Part shown: in pieces, positions 1 through 8,669 of the stretch
How the letters are laid out: each line of letters starts with the position of its first letter
Numbering within the stretch: the first letter of the stretch is position 1
Assembly (NCBI RefSeq): GCF_021531595.1
Contig: NZ_JADYUD010000001.1
Span: 186,001-250,000 of the forward strand
From: Fusobacterium perfoetens
Lineage (GTDB): Bacteria > Fusobacteriota > Fusobacteriia > Fusobacteriales > Fusobacteriaceae
Direction: 5' to 3'
Length of the DNA: 64,000 bases
Notes under the pieces: generated by a model
What the model saw: only the letters and a program-made list of their open reading frames with translations
What the model was told of the DNA's origin: nothing
Databases searched by the model: none
Program-made: the position numbers and the translations under genes

Positions 1-1
1 T

Positions 2-247
2 AAAGAACTTATGATTTTATTGAGCATAGGAGTTTTTGCTACTTTTGGACAATTTGGACTTACTTATGCTTATAAATATTCAAAGGCATCAGAAGTATCA
101 ATTTATACATATTCAAGTATAATTTTTACTGTTATTTTAGGATTCTTTTTCTTTGGAGAAATACCAGATGTGCTTACAGTAATAGGTGGTATAATTGTAA
201 CAGCAGTTGCTGTGAAATTATATTTTGTTTTTAAAGAAAAAGAATAA
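2..247 (+). CDS. EamA/DMT family transporter, C-terminal part (partial)
   Basis: The frame is open from the left edge of the window, so only the last 81 or so codons of this gene are present. They encode two hydrophobic segments separated by a short polar loop, with the sequence AYKYSKASEVSIY just before a helix and a final helix rich in V, I and G. This is the usual end of EamA (drug/metabolite transporter) permeases, which carry small metabolites across the inner membrane. The substrate cannot be told. The gene is followed by a short gap and then the promoter of the mreC operon. Confidence 0.75.
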   Translation, partial: KELMILLSIGVFATFGQFGLTYAYKYSKASEVSIYTYSSIIFTVILGFFFFGEIPDVLTVIGGIIVTAVAVKLYFVFKEKE

Positions 248-299
248 TTAAAAAATGTTCGCCTGTAGAGAACAAAAAGCTAAAAATTGTGTAATATTC

Positions 300-328
300 T
301 TTACAAATGAAGGGTAATATACTATAAT
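300..328 (+). promoter_or_regulatory. Promoter of the mreC operon
   Basis: TTTACA at 300-305 and TATAAT at 323-328 are separated by exactly 17 bp, a good sigma-70 type promoter. It lies 46 bp before the mreC start codon and directly after the end of the upstream gene. Confidence 0.75.
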
Positions 329-374
329 TATTGAAAAGAAAGTATTAAAAATTTGGTTGTACAAAGGAAATAAA

Positions 375-1178
375 ATGAAACTTAAAAAGAAGAAAAGAAC
401 CCTTATAGGGTGGGTTTATATAATAGTAGTCGCAGCAGCAGTGATTTTCCTTATGAAAGGTTTACTGCTTTTTGGTATGAAAAAATTAAATGTTTTAATT
501 CTTCCTGTACAGAGCAAAATTTATATGACAACACAAGGTATCAGAGAAAATTTTAATACTATTTTAAAATATAAAGATTTCTTTTATGAAAATAGAGAAT
601 TAAAATCTAAAATAACTTCTCAGGAATATAAAGATGAGCTTATAGCTGATCTTACAGATGAAAATATAAGACTTAGAAAACTTTTGGACCTGAAAGGGCA
701 GATGGAATATAAAACAAAAGTTGTAAAAGTAAGTTTTCAGCATGTTCAGGATACTTATGAAGATTTTATAATAAAAGCTGGATCTGTAGATGGAATGGAG
801 ATTAATATGCCTGTACTTTCAGGAAGACAGCTTATAGGAAAGATAACAGATGTCTATGAAAATTATTCTGTTGTAAAAATGATAACAGGTGAAAATAGTT
901 ATGTGAGTGTTTTATGTAAAGATGTTATAGGGATAGTAAGTGGAGAACGGGAAAAAGACTTATATTTTAGACCTACTTCTTCTCTTGAAGAAGAAATAAA
1001 AATAGGAGAAGAACTTTATACATCAGGAATAAGTGATGTGTATCCTAAAGGACTTTATGTAGGAAAAGTTTCAGAAATTGTATCAGCAGATAATAAGCTT
1101 GAAAAAATATACAGGGTAAAGATAGATACAAATATTTATGATTTCCAGGAAGCAATAGTACTGATGGGAGATGTATAA
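375..1178 (+). CDS. mreC: Rod shape-determining protein MreC
   Basis: MreC organises the cell-wall elongation complex with MreB, MreD and PBP2. The 267-residue protein has a short basic N-terminus, one transmembrane helix (about residues 10-33), a coiled-coil region (about 60-95) and a C-terminal beta domain with the motif GSVDGMEINMPVLS. I chose ATG 375 because AGGA at 365-368 is well placed; an in-frame TTG at 357 has no ribosome site. It heads a tight operon with a LolA-like gene (2-bp gap) and recO. No mreB or mreD lies next to it in this window. Confidence 0.9.
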   Translation: MKLKKKKRTLIGWVYIIVVAAAVIFLMKGLLLFGMKKLNVLILPVQSKIYMTTQGIRENFNTILKYKDFFYENRELKSKITSQEYKDELIADLTDENIRLRKLLDLKGQMEYKTKVVKVSFQHVQDTYEDFIIKAGSVDGMEINMPVLSGRQLIGKITDVYENYSVVKMITGENSYVSVLCKDVIGIVSGEREKDLYFRPTSSLEEEIKIGEELYTSGISDVYPKGLYVGKVSEIVSADNKLEKIYRVKIDTNIYDFQEAIVLMGDV

Positions 1179-1180
1179 TT

Positions 1181-1738
1181 ATGAAAAAAATTATATTAGC
1201 TATATTCTTTGCATTATGTTCATTTAGTTTTGCTGAGGTAAAAAATATAAGTGAAATAAAAAGTTTGGACCTTATTGTAATGGAAAAAACTTTTATAAAT
1301 AAAAGAAGCGAAGAAAAAGTATACAATATAAAATATGTTGTGCCTAATCTTTTAAGAAAAGAGATGCTTGAACCACAGTCTCACAGAGGAGAAGTTTTTG
1401 TTTATGCAGATGATACAAAAAAAACTTATCTTCCTGTTTTTGACGAGGTAACAGAAGACAAAGCTGTTCCAGAAGAAAATCTTGTAATTGATACAATAGT
1501 TCTTCTGCAGAATAAAGATAGAAAAGATGAAAAATTTAGAAAACTTTATAACAGTGGAAAACTTGTTCGGATAAGGAATGATAATGTTATAATAGAGCCT
1601 CAAAAAATGGAACTTATAGATAATTATTATATACCTGTTTTTATAAAAATTTTTGATGGAGATATTCTTGTTGCTGAACTAAAAATAGAAGATGTAAAAA
1701 TTAATTCAGAAATCAGCAGAAAAGAGTTTGAGTTATAA
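1181..1738 (+). CDS. Secreted LolA-like (outer-membrane lipoprotein sorting-like) protein
   Basis: The 185-residue product starts with a clear signal peptide (cleavage probably after FSFA, about residue 18), so it is likely periplasmic. The rest is beta-rich. The stretch YNIKYVVPNLLRKEMLEP, then GEVFVYADDTKKTYLPVF, and the ending in KINSEISRKEFEL resemble the layout of LolA/LolB-fold proteins: cargo-pocket strands, then a short final strand ending in F-x-L. LolA carries lipoproteins across the periplasm. The family assignment is my inference from pattern, not from a search. The gene sits between mreC and recO, with its TAA overlapping the recO start (TAATG). Confidence 0.5.
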   Translation: MKKIILAIFFALCSFSFAEVKNISEIKSLDLIVMEKTFINKRSEEKVYNIKYVVPNLLRKEMLEPQSHRGEVFVYADDTKKTYLPVFDEVTEDKAVPEENLVIDTIVLLQNKDRKDEKFRKLYNSGKLVRIRNDNVIIEPQKMELIDNYYIPVFIKIFDGDILVAELKIEDVKINSEISRKEFEL

Positions 1739-2445
1739 TGACAAATCTTTTAAAAGTTGAAGGTATAATAATAAATAAAAAGGATATAGGCGATTTTGAT
1801 AGAATTGTCACTATGTTTACAGGAAGTTTTGGAAAAATAGATGTTCTTATTAAAGGCATTAGGAAAAGTAAAAAAAGAGATAAGATAGGAGCAGATATTC
1901 TTTCTTTTTCTAGAATGGTAGTGTACAAAAAAGAAAACAGTTATATTGGAACAACTGTTGAATCTGTAAAAAATTATAATAATATAAGAGAAGATATGAA
2001 AAAAATCGGAATAGTCCTTTATATGTTCCATGTACTTAACAATATTCTGACTGAAAATGAAAGAAAAAGTATTCTTTATGATTTGACTTTAAAAAGTCTT
2101 GATTATATTGAAAAAGAAAAAAATAGTATGAATTATACCATTTTATTGGTATACTATTTACATAAGATAATTATAGAAGAAGGATTAAAATATACAGTCA
2201 AAAATGGAAGGAATTTTTCTATAAAATCCTCTGTAATATCTGAAGAGTTTTTACAAGACAGTATAAAATTAAACGAGGAAGAATACAAAATTATTGAAAT
2301 GATATATTTCAATAAAGTAAGGGAACTTCTTAAAGAAAATATAAGAGTTCAAAGTTTATATTCGGTTTTAGGTATATATGAAAAATACCTAAATTATCAT
2401 ATGGAAATATACTTAGATTTAAAAAATTATATTTTGGAGGCATAA
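1738..2445 (+). CDS. recO: DNA repair protein RecO
   Basis: RecO loads RecA onto SSB-coated single-stranded DNA together with RecR. The N-terminal OB-fold region shows VEGIIINKKDIGDFDRIVTM and GKIDVLIKGIRKSKKR, the typical RecO start, followed by a helical C-terminal domain; 235 residues is normal. The protein has no cysteine at all, so the zinc site found in many RecO proteins is absent. The start codon overlaps the stop of the previous gene, which suggests translational coupling. The partner recR is also in this window, at 45.6 kb on the other strand. Confidence 0.85.
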   Translation: MTNLLKVEGIIINKKDIGDFDRIVTMFTGSFGKIDVLIKGIRKSKKRDKIGADILSFSRMVVYKKENSYIGTTVESVKNYNNIREDMKKIGIVLYMFHVLNNILTENERKSILYDLTLKSLDYIEKEKNSMNYTILLVYYLHKIIIEEGLKYTVKNGRNFSIKSSVISEEFLQDSIKLNEEEYKIIEMIYFNKVRELLKENIRVQSLYSVLGIYEKYLNYHMEIYLDLKNYILEA

Positions 2446-2446
2446 A

Positions 2447-2917
2447 ATGTTAAATATAGTTAAAATTACGGACTATATGTCAAAAGATTTAATAACATTG
2501 GATTTAAAAAGTAGGACAAAGGACGCTGTGCTAGAAGAATTGTCAGTTTTAATGTCAAAATCTCCTAATATACAGGATAAAAATATTATAAAAAAAGCTT
2601 TAATGGAAAGAGAAGAATTAGGAAGTACAGGAATAGGAAAAGGAATAGCAATTCCTCATGCTAAGACTGATACAGCTTCAAAACTTACAGTAGCATTTGG
2701 AATAAGTAAAGAAAAAATAGATTTTAATTCTTTAGATAAAGAAGGTGTGAATATATTTTTTGTATTTGCATCTCCAATAGAAGACAGTCAAATTTATCTT
2801 AAAGTTCTAGCAAGAATTTCAAGACTTATAAGAAATGAAAGTTTCAGAAATAAACTTATGAATTGTCAAACACCTGAAGAAGTAATCAAATATATAGATG
2901 AAGAAGAAGCCGTTTAA
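2447..2917 (+). CDS. PTS EIIA type-2 (fructose/nitrogen family) domain protein
   Basis: A single EIIA domain of 156 residues that would accept phosphate on His71 in the motif GIAIPHAKTD. No EIIB or EIIC gene is adjacent, so it may be a regulatory PtsN-like protein and not a sugar importer; this is inference from context. The start is supported by TTGGAGG at 2433-2439. It lies 1 bp after recO and 14 bp before nrdR, inside the same operon. Confidence 0.8.
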   Translation: MLNIVKITDYMSKDLITLDLKSRTKDAVLEELSVLMSKSPNIQDKNIIKKALMEREELGSTGIGKGIAIPHAKTDTASKLTVAFGISKEKIDFNSLDKEGVNIFFVFASPIEDSQIYLKVLARISRLIRNESFRNKLMNCQTPEEVIKYIDEEEAV

Positions 2918-2931
2918 GGCAGGAGGAATAT

Positions 2932-3390
2932 ATGAATTGCCCATTTTGTAATAACAGTGACACAAGGGTTGTGGACAGCAGATTATTTATTAACGGGAAC
3001 TCTATAAAAAGAAGAAGAGAGTGCACAACCTGTAAAAAAAGATTTACAACATATGAAAAAGTAGAGGAGAGGGCAATCTATGTTGTAAAAAAAGATAAGA
3101 GCAGGGAAAAATTTGATAAGGAAAAATTGATGAGAGGGCTTTCAATAGCAACAATAAAAAGAAATATAAGCAGGGATACTCTTGAAGAGTTTGTACTTGA
3201 AATAGAAAGAAGTCTTCAGAACTCACTTGATAGTGAAATAAGTACAAGTGATTTAGGAGAAATTGTTTTAAAAAAATTGAAAGAACTTGATGAAGTGGCA
3301 TATGTAAGATTTGCTTCTGTATATAAAGAGTTTAATGATATAAAATCTTTTATAGAAATAGTTGAAAATATAGAAAAGGATAAGAAATAA
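2932..3390 (+). CDS. nrdR: Transcriptional repressor NrdR
   Basis: NrdR represses ribonucleotide reductase genes in response to ATP and dATP. The zinc ribbon is complete (Cys3, Cys6, Cys31, Cys34, with RRRRECTTCKKRFTTYE), followed by an ATP-cone domain starting near residue 48 (VVKKDKSREKFDKEKL). The length of 152 is standard. GCAGGAGGA upstream of the ATG is a strong ribosome site. Confidence 0.95.
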   Translation: MNCPFCNNSDTRVVDSRLFINGNSIKRRRECTTCKKRFTTYEKVEERAIYVVKKDKSREKFDKEKLMRGLSIATIKRNISRDTLEEFVLEIERSLQNSLDSEISTSDLGEIVLKKLKELDEVAYVRFASVYKEFNDIKSFIEIVENIEKDKK

Positions 3391-3422
3391 AATTCTTAGA
3401 CAGAATAGGAGATTAAAAATTA

Positions 3423-4355
3423 ATGAGAATATTATTTATGGGAACACCTGAATTTGCTGTGCCATGTTTAGATGCAATGAACAAGGAACACGAAGTTATA
3501 GGGATATATACTAAAGTAGATAAAGTTAACAAAAGAGGAGGAAAGATAACTTATCTTCCTGTTAAGCAATATGGAATAGATCACAATATTCCTGTTTATC
3601 AGCCTTCAACTTTAAAAGATGGAACAGTTGAAAAAGAGATAAGAGAACTTAATCCAGATTTAATCGTTGTAGTTGCTTATGGGAAAATTATTCCTCAAAG
3701 TATAATAGATATACCTAAATACGGAATAATAAATGTGCATTCATCACTTCTTCCTAAGTACAGAGGAGCTGCACCAATAAATGCTGCAATAATAAATGGC
3801 GAAGAAAAAACAGGTGTAACTATAATGTACATAGCAGAAGAACTAGATGCAGGAGATATAATTCTTACAAAAGAAACAGAGATTACAGAGGAAGAGACAT
3901 TTCTTACACTTCATGATAAACTGAAAGACATAGGAGCAGAAGCTTTATCAGAAGCAGTAAAAATGATTTTTGCAGGAACAAATCCAAGAATAGTTCAGAA
4001 CCATTCTGAAGCCACTTTTGTAAAGCCATTTAAAAAAGAAGATTTAAAAGTAGATTGGAATAAAACAGAAAAAGAAATTTATAATTTTGTAAGAGGAATA
4101 AATCCTTTTCCTTGTGCTTTTACAACTCTTAACGATAAAATGTTAAAAGTATACGGAGTAAAGAAAAATCAAAGAGTATATGAAAATGGAGAAATCGGAG
4201 AGGTTGTTGATAAAGTAAAAGGACAAGGACCTGTTGTAAAAGTAGGTGACGGATCAGTAATAATCACTCTTGCAAAACCTGAAAGTAAAAAAATATTGTC
4301 AGGAGCTGATCTTTTAAATGGAAACTTTATAAAAATAGGTGAAAAATTATTATAG
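3423..4355 (+). CDS. fmt: Methionyl-tRNA formyltransferase
   Basis: Formylates initiator Met-tRNA using 10-formyl-tetrahydrofolate. The N-terminus reads MRILFMGTPEFAVPCLDAM. The catalytic region near residue 106 has NVHSSLLPKYRGAAPINAAI, and the C-terminal OB-like domain begins near 205. At 310 residues it is full length. It is followed directly by folD, which supplies one-carbon folate. Peptide deformylase, which removes the formyl group, is elsewhere in the window (60.8 kb). Confidence 0.95.
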   Translation: MRILFMGTPEFAVPCLDAMNKEHEVIGIYTKVDKVNKRGGKITYLPVKQYGIDHNIPVYQPSTLKDGTVEKEIRELNPDLIVVVAYGKIIPQSIIDIPKYGIINVHSSLLPKYRGAAPINAAIINGEEKTGVTIMYIAEELDAGDIILTKETEITEEETFLTLHDKLKDIGAEALSEAVKMIFAGTNPRIVQNHSEATFVKPFKKEDLKVDWNKTEKEIYNFVRGINPFPCAFTTLNDKMLKVYGVKKNQRVYENGEIGEVVDKVKGQGPVVKVGDGSVIITLAKPESKKILSGADLLNGNFIKIGEKLL

Positions 4356-4381
4356 GAGATACTTGAGAGGAGAACTGATTT

Positions 4382-5239
4382 ATGATAATTGACGGGAAAA
4401 AGTGTTCAGAGGAAATTTTGGAAAATCTTAAAAAAGAAGTTTCAGAATATAAAGAAAGGATAGGAAAAATTCCAGGTCTTGCAGTTATAATTTTAGGAGA
4501 TAATCCTGCTTCAAAGATATATGTCAGATCTAAAATAAGAGCTTGTGAAAAAGTAGGAATATACAGTAAAGAGATTGTATTGTCTGATAAAATTTCTGAG
4601 GCAGAACTTATAAAAGAAATAGAAAAATTAAACAGCGATAAAGATATAAATGGAATTCTTGTACAGCTTCCTCTACCTGAACATATTAATGAGAAAAAAA
4701 TATGTGATGCAATAAGTATAAGAAAAGATGTTGATGGATTTAAACAAGAGAGCTTAGGAAAAATTGTACTAGGCGATGAAGATGGATTTATATCATGTAC
4801 ACCTCAAGGAATAATATATCTTATTGATCAGTTAAATATGGATTTAAATGGAAAAAATGCTGTAGTTGTTGGAAGAAGCAATATAGTAGGAAAGCCGACA
4901 GCTTCTCTTCTTATAAATAAAGGTGCAACAACGACAGTATGTAACAGTAAAACTAAAGATTTAACAGGAATTTTAAAAAGAGCTGATATCATAGTGGTTG
5001 CTGTGGGGAAAGCAGGATTTTTGAAAAAAGATATGGTAAAAGAAGGTGCTGTTGTAATTGATGTGGGAATTAACAGAGAAGGAGGAAAAATCTGCGGAGA
5101 TGTAGATTTTGAAGGTGTAAGCCAGATAGCCTCTCATATAACTCCTGTTCCAGGAGGAGTAGGACCAATGACAATAGCTATGCTATTAAAAAATACTGTG
5201 AAAGCTTTTTGCAAGGAGGAGTTAGTAAATGGCAAATAG
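4382..5239 (+). CDS. folD: Methylenetetrahydrofolate dehydrogenase/cyclohydrolase FolD
   Basis: Bifunctional enzyme that converts 5,10-methylene-THF to 10-formyl-THF with NADP. The conserved YVRSK motif (Tyr47, catalytic Lys51), GILVQLPLPEHI, the VVGRSNIVGKP nucleotide loop and the closing TPVPGGVGPMTIAML are all present; 285 residues is standard. GAGAGGAGA precedes the ATG. The last 11 bases overlap the next gene. Placed after fmt, it fits a shared role in one-carbon supply for initiator tRNA. Confidence 0.95.
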   Translation: MIIDGKKCSEEILENLKKEVSEYKERIGKIPGLAVIILGDNPASKIYVRSKIRACEKVGIYSKEIVLSDKISEAELIKEIEKLNSDKDINGILVQLPLPEHINEKKICDAISIRKDVDGFKQESLGKIVLGDEDGFISCTPQGIIYLIDQLNMDLNGKNAVVVGRSNIVGKPTASLLINKGATTTVCNSKTKDLTGILKRADIIVVAVGKAGFLKKDMVKEGAVVIDVGINREGGKICGDVDFEGVSQIASHITPVPGGVGPMTIAMLLKNTVKAFCKEELVNGK

Positions 5240-5702
5240 AAGAAGAAGGAAGGCAGAAACAGAGGAAAAAAGAGAATACTTTATAGTAGACAGAAGAATT
5301 CTGCCTACATCAATTCAGAATGTAATCAAAGTAAATGATCTTATTCAGCAGGAGAAAATTTCTAAATATGAAGCTATAAGAAGGGTTGGACTTAGCAGAA
5401 GTACTTATTATAAATATAAAGATTATATAAAGCCTTTCTTTGAAAGTGGAAAAGAAAAAGTATTCAGCATTCATCTTGCACTTGTTGATGAGCCTGGAAT
5501 ACTTGCAAGAATACTTGATGTAATAGCTTCACATGATATGAATATACTTACAATTATTCAAAATATAGCTATTGATGGAATAGGAAGAGCTACTATATCA
5601 GTTCAGACAACAGAAAATATTCTTAGAAAAATAGAAGGAATGCTTGAACTTATAAGTGAAATTGAGGGAGTAAAAGAGCTTAGAATAATAGGAAGCAATT
5701 AA
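5229..5702 (+). CDS. ACT domain-containing protein (UPF0735/PheB family)
   Basis: A 157-residue protein with a basic N-terminus, a helix-turn-helix-like stretch (about residues 45-65, YEAIRRVGLSRSTYYKYKD) and a C-terminal ACT domain (FSIHLALVDEPGILARILD). ACT domains bind small ligands, often amino acids. The architecture matches the PheB/UPF0735 family, whose function is uncertain; the helix-turn-helix suggests DNA binding. The start overlaps folD by 11 bp, and the ribosome site AAGGAGGAG lies inside folD. Confidence 0.8.
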   Translation: MANRRRRKAETEEKREYFIVDRRILPTSIQNVIKVNDLIQQEKISKYEAIRRVGLSRSTYYKYKDYIKPFFESGKEKVFSIHLALVDEPGILARILDVIASHDMNILTIIQNIAIDGIGRATISVQTTENILRKIEGMLELISEIEGVKELRIIGSN

Positions 5703-5748
5703 TAATAAAGGCATAAAATTTTGAATTATATAAAATTGGGAGAAAATA

Positions 5749-6198
5749 ATGAAAAACATTGATTTAGAATTAATAGAAAAACTGGCAGAAAATATGAATG
5801 AACATTCGCTTACAGAGATATCTCTTGAAACAGGAGATCAAAAACTTGTTTTAAAAAAAGAGAAGAAGACAGCTGAAATAGTGACAGCTGCTGCACCTCA
5901 AAAAGTGGCAAGACCTGTTGAAAAAGTAGAAAAGAAAGAAAAACAATCAGCAGAAGGATTATCAGGAAATATAATTACTTCTCCTATGGTTGGAACTTTC
6001 TATCGTTCTCCTGCTCCAGGTGCAGAAGTTTTTGTTCAGGAAGGACAGAATATAAAAGCTGGAGATCCTGTTTGTATTATTGAAGCAATGAAAATGATGA
6101 ATGAAGTAAATTCACAATTTTCAGGGAAGGTAGTAAGAATTTTAGTTGAAGATGGAGTTGTAGTTCAAAAAGGTGATAAATTATTCATAATAGAATAA
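5749..6198 (+). CDS. accB: Biotin carboxyl carrier protein of acetyl-CoA carboxylase
   Basis: Carries carboxybiotin between the biotin carboxylase and carboxyltransferase subunits in the first step of fatty acid synthesis. The N-terminus (residues 1-38) is the usual AccB lead. A lysine/proline-rich linker follows, and the biotinyl domain has the acceptor Lys115 in IIEAMKMMNE. At 149 residues it is normal length. No accC, accD or accA is adjacent, which is unusual for a Gram-negative-type accBC arrangement. Confidence 0.9.
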   Translation: MKNIDLELIEKLAENMNEHSLTEISLETGDQKLVLKKEKKTAEIVTAAAPQKVARPVEKVEKKEKQSAEGLSGNIITSPMVGTFYRSPAPGAEVFVQEGQNIKAGDPVCIIEAMKMMNEVNSQFSGKVVRILVEDGVVVQKGDKLFIIE

Positions 6199-6240
6199 AG
6201 AAATAAAAATTTATAAGTACAGCAGATTTGGAGGTATGTT

Positions 6241-6678
6241 ATGAAAAAAGTAAAAGATGTAGTGAACAGAAATTTAGTAACAGTCAGCCCAAACAGCAGT
6301 TTTGAAGAAGTAATTAATATAATGAAAAAAGGAATAGGAAAAGTTCCTGTACTTGAAAACGAAAAGGTTGTAGGGATAATAACAAGAGATGACATTCTTG
6401 TGAAAGAAGGTAAATTCCCTCTGCCACCTGTACTTGCATTTTGGGAAGTGATGATAACTCTTCCTGGAAATAAAGAGTATCAGGAAAAGCTTAACAAATT
6501 TTCTTCTTATAAGGTAGAAGATATAATGTCAAAAGTAAAAATGGTTTCTTCTCTTGAAGATGACCTTGAAAATGTGGTAACAGAGATGCTTGATAAAAAA
6601 ATAAGCTATACTTTGGTACTTGAAAATGAAAAACTTGTAGGAATAGTAACAAAAAGCGATTTAATAAAACATTTTTAA
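6241..6678 (+). CDS. CBS-domain pair protein
   Basis: Two CBS motifs make up almost the whole 145-residue protein: repeat 1 about residues 5-55 (KVPVLENEKVVGIITRDDIL) and repeat 2 about 90-145 (LVLENEKLVGIVTKSDL). Such pairs sense adenine nucleotides, but the target here is unknown. GGAGGTATGTTATG gives a strong ribosome site. The neighbouring gene also contains CBS domains. Confidence 0.8.
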   Translation: MKKVKDVVNRNLVTVSPNSSFEEVINIMKKGIGKVPVLENEKVVGIITRDDILVKEGKFPLPPVLAFWEVMITLPGNKEYQEKLNKFSSYKVEDIMSKVKMVSSLEDDLENVVTEMLDKKISYTLVLENEKLVGIVTKSDLIKHF

Positions 6679-6711
6679 CTTTTTAAATTTTAAGGAAGGT
6701 GCATTTGTCAA

Positions 6712-8013
6712 TTGGACACGTATCATTATTTGTTTTTATTAGTAATATTAATTTTATTGTCAGGTATGTTTTCAGCATCAGAAACAGCTCTTACATCATT
6801 TAGAAGCATTCATCTTGAAGATATAACAGAAAAAAATCCAAGAAAAGGAGAACTTTTAAAGTATTGGCTTAAAAAACCAAATGAGATGCTGACAGCACTC
6901 CTACTGGGAAATAATATAGTAAATATTCTTGCAACATCACTGGCAACAGCTTTTATTACAAGTTATTTAAGTGACAAGGGAATGGGAAATTCTCAAAATA
7001 TGTCTGTTTTTATATCAACAGTTGTGATGACTGTGGTTATTTTGATTTTTGGAGAAATTACACCAAAGGTAATAGCAAAAAATAATTCAACAGAAATTTC
7101 AAAATCAGTTATAATTCCAATTTATTGTCTAACAAAACTTACAACTCCAGTAATATGGATTCTTACAGGGATTTCAAAATTTATTGGAAGAATTATAGGT
7201 GTGGACATAAAAGATGAAGCAATTATGATAACAGAACAAGATATTCTTTCTTATGTAAATGTAGGAGAGGCTGAAGGTGTTATTGAAGCAGAAGAAAAAG
7301 ATATGATAGAGTCTATGGTTACATTTGGAGAAACTTGTGCAAGAGAAGTAATGACTCCAAGAACTTCTGTGTTTGCAATAGAAGGAAATAAATCTGTAAA
7401 TGATGTGTGGAATGATATAACAACACTTGGATATTCAAGAATACCAGTTTATAAAGATGTTATGGATGAAATAATAGGTATTCTTTATATAAAAGATCTT
7501 TTAAATGCAGTTAAAGATGGAAAATGTGATATGCCTGTAAAAGAATTTGTAAGAAAGGCTTATTTTGTTCCTGAAACAAAATCAATAATAAAAATACTTG
7601 AAGACTTTAAAACTCAGAAAGTGCATATGGCAATAGTCATAGATGAGTATGGAGGAACAGTTGGAGTAGTTACAATAGAAGATCTTATAGAAGAAATATT
7701 CGGTGAAATAAGAGATGAATATGATAAAGAAGATGAGGAAACAATAAAAGAAAAAGGTCCTAATACTTATGAAGTAGATGCCATGCTTGATATAGAAACA
7801 ATAAATAAAGAACTTGATATAGAACTTCCTGAGTCTGAAGACTATGAAAGTTTAGGAGGACTTATAATGAATGAGCTAGATAAAATAGCTGAAGTAGGAG
7901 ATACAGTTCATATAAGTGGAGTTGAACTTAAAGTTCTTGAAATACAAAAAATGAGAATATTAAAAGTACTTATCAAAAAGGAAAGTGAAGCAGAAATATG
8001 CGAAAAGGAATAA
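6712..8013 (+). CDS. CNNM/CorC-type transporter (hemolysin family; DUF21, CBS pair, CorC_HlyC)
   Basis: The 433-residue protein has an N-terminal DUF21 membrane domain with four hydrophobic segments (about residues 1-140), a CBS pair (about 205-325, AREVMTPRTSVFAIE and VVTIEDLIEEIFGEI) and a C-terminal CorC_HlyC domain. Members are linked to magnesium or cobalt efflux. No ATG lies near the start. TTG 6712 is 12 bases after AAGGAAGG, which is long spacing, and ATT 6703 is a possible rarer alternative. The 3' end overlaps the next gene by 16 bp. Confidence 0.85.
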   Translation: MDTYHYLFLLVILILLSGMFSASETALTSFRSIHLEDITEKNPRKGELLKYWLKKPNEMLTALLLGNNIVNILATSLATAFITSYLSDKGMGNSQNMSVFISTVVMTVVILIFGEITPKVIAKNNSTEISKSVIIPIYCLTKLTTPVIWILTGISKFIGRIIGVDIKDEAIMITEQDILSYVNVGEAEGVIEAEEKDMIESMVTFGETCAREVMTPRTSVFAIEGNKSVNDVWNDITTLGYSRIPVYKDVMDEIIGILYIKDLLNAVKDGKCDMPVKEFVRKAYFVPETKSIIKILEDFKTQKVHMAIVIDEYGGTVGVVTIEDLIEEIFGEIRDEYDKEDEETIKEKGPNTYEVDAMLDIETINKELDIELPESEDYESLGGLIMNELDKIAEVGDTVHISGVELKVLEIQKMRILKVLIKKESEAEICEKE

Positions 8014-8669
8014 GAGGGCATTTTTATGCAGGCCTTATTGTTATTCTACCATTATTTTTAACAATATTTATTATTAACTGGATGGTAAACTTTATTGTAG
8101 CAGTTACAAAGGAGTCATTTTTTACAACTCTTATAAATAATGCAATCATATTCTTTGGAATAGAAAATAATATCCATTTAGTTACAGTTGTATATATCCT
8201 TTATCTGTTAAGTATACTCATATTTATAACTTTTATTGGATATATAGCTAAAAATATTGTTGGGAAAAAGATAACAAGATTTATTAATAAAATTATTGGA
8301 AGGCTTCCAATAGTAAAGCATATCTATACTACAATAAATCAGATTGTAAGTCTTGTATCATCGGAAAAAGGAAATACTTATAAAAAAGCAATAGCAGTTG
8401 AATATCCAAGAAAAGGAATTTACAGTATAGGATTTCTTACTTCTGAAGAAAATGCAATACTGTCAGGAAAAGCAGGGAAAGAATTATGTAATGTATTTAT
8501 ACCTACTTCTCCAAATCCTACATCAGGAATGTTTATTTGTGTTGCAAAGGAAGATATAATTTTCCTTGATATGAAGATAGATGATGCAGTTAAGCTTATA
8601 ATTTCCGGAGGAGTAATTGTTCCGGGAATGGAGAAAGAAGAAGATGAAGAAGAGAGTGAAAAAGAATAG
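7998..8669 (+). CDS. DUF502 family membrane protein
   Basis: A 223-residue protein with two membrane helices (about residues 10-35 and 60-85). It then shows the DUF502 core: GRLPIVKHIYTTINQI, YPRKGIYSIGFLTSE and FIPTSPNPTSGMF. The C-terminus is very acidic (EKEEDEEESEKE). The biochemical role is not established. Its start lies inside the preceding CNNM gene and its end overlaps the next lipoprotein gene, so the three are probably translated together. Confidence 0.8.
   Translation: MRKGIRGHFYAGLIVILPLFLTIFIINWMVNFIVAVTKESFFTTLINNAIIFFGIENNIHLVTVVYILYLLSILIFITFIGYIAKNIVGKKITRFINKIIGRLPIVKHIYTTINQIVSLVSSEKGNTYKKAIAVEYPRKGIYSIGFLTSEENAILSGKAGKELCNVFIPTSPNPTSGMFICVAKEDIIFLDMKIDDAVKLIISGGVIVPGMEKEEDEEESEKE

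Noticed and set aside
256-274. Inverted repeat TGTTC/GAACA after the EamA gene as a terminator
   Set aside because: Stem of five pairs with a nine-base loop and no T run; too weak to call.
1738-2445. Loss of the zinc site in RecO as a sign of a broken gene
   Set aside because: Many functional RecO proteins, including that of E. coli, lack it, and the frame and length are normal.
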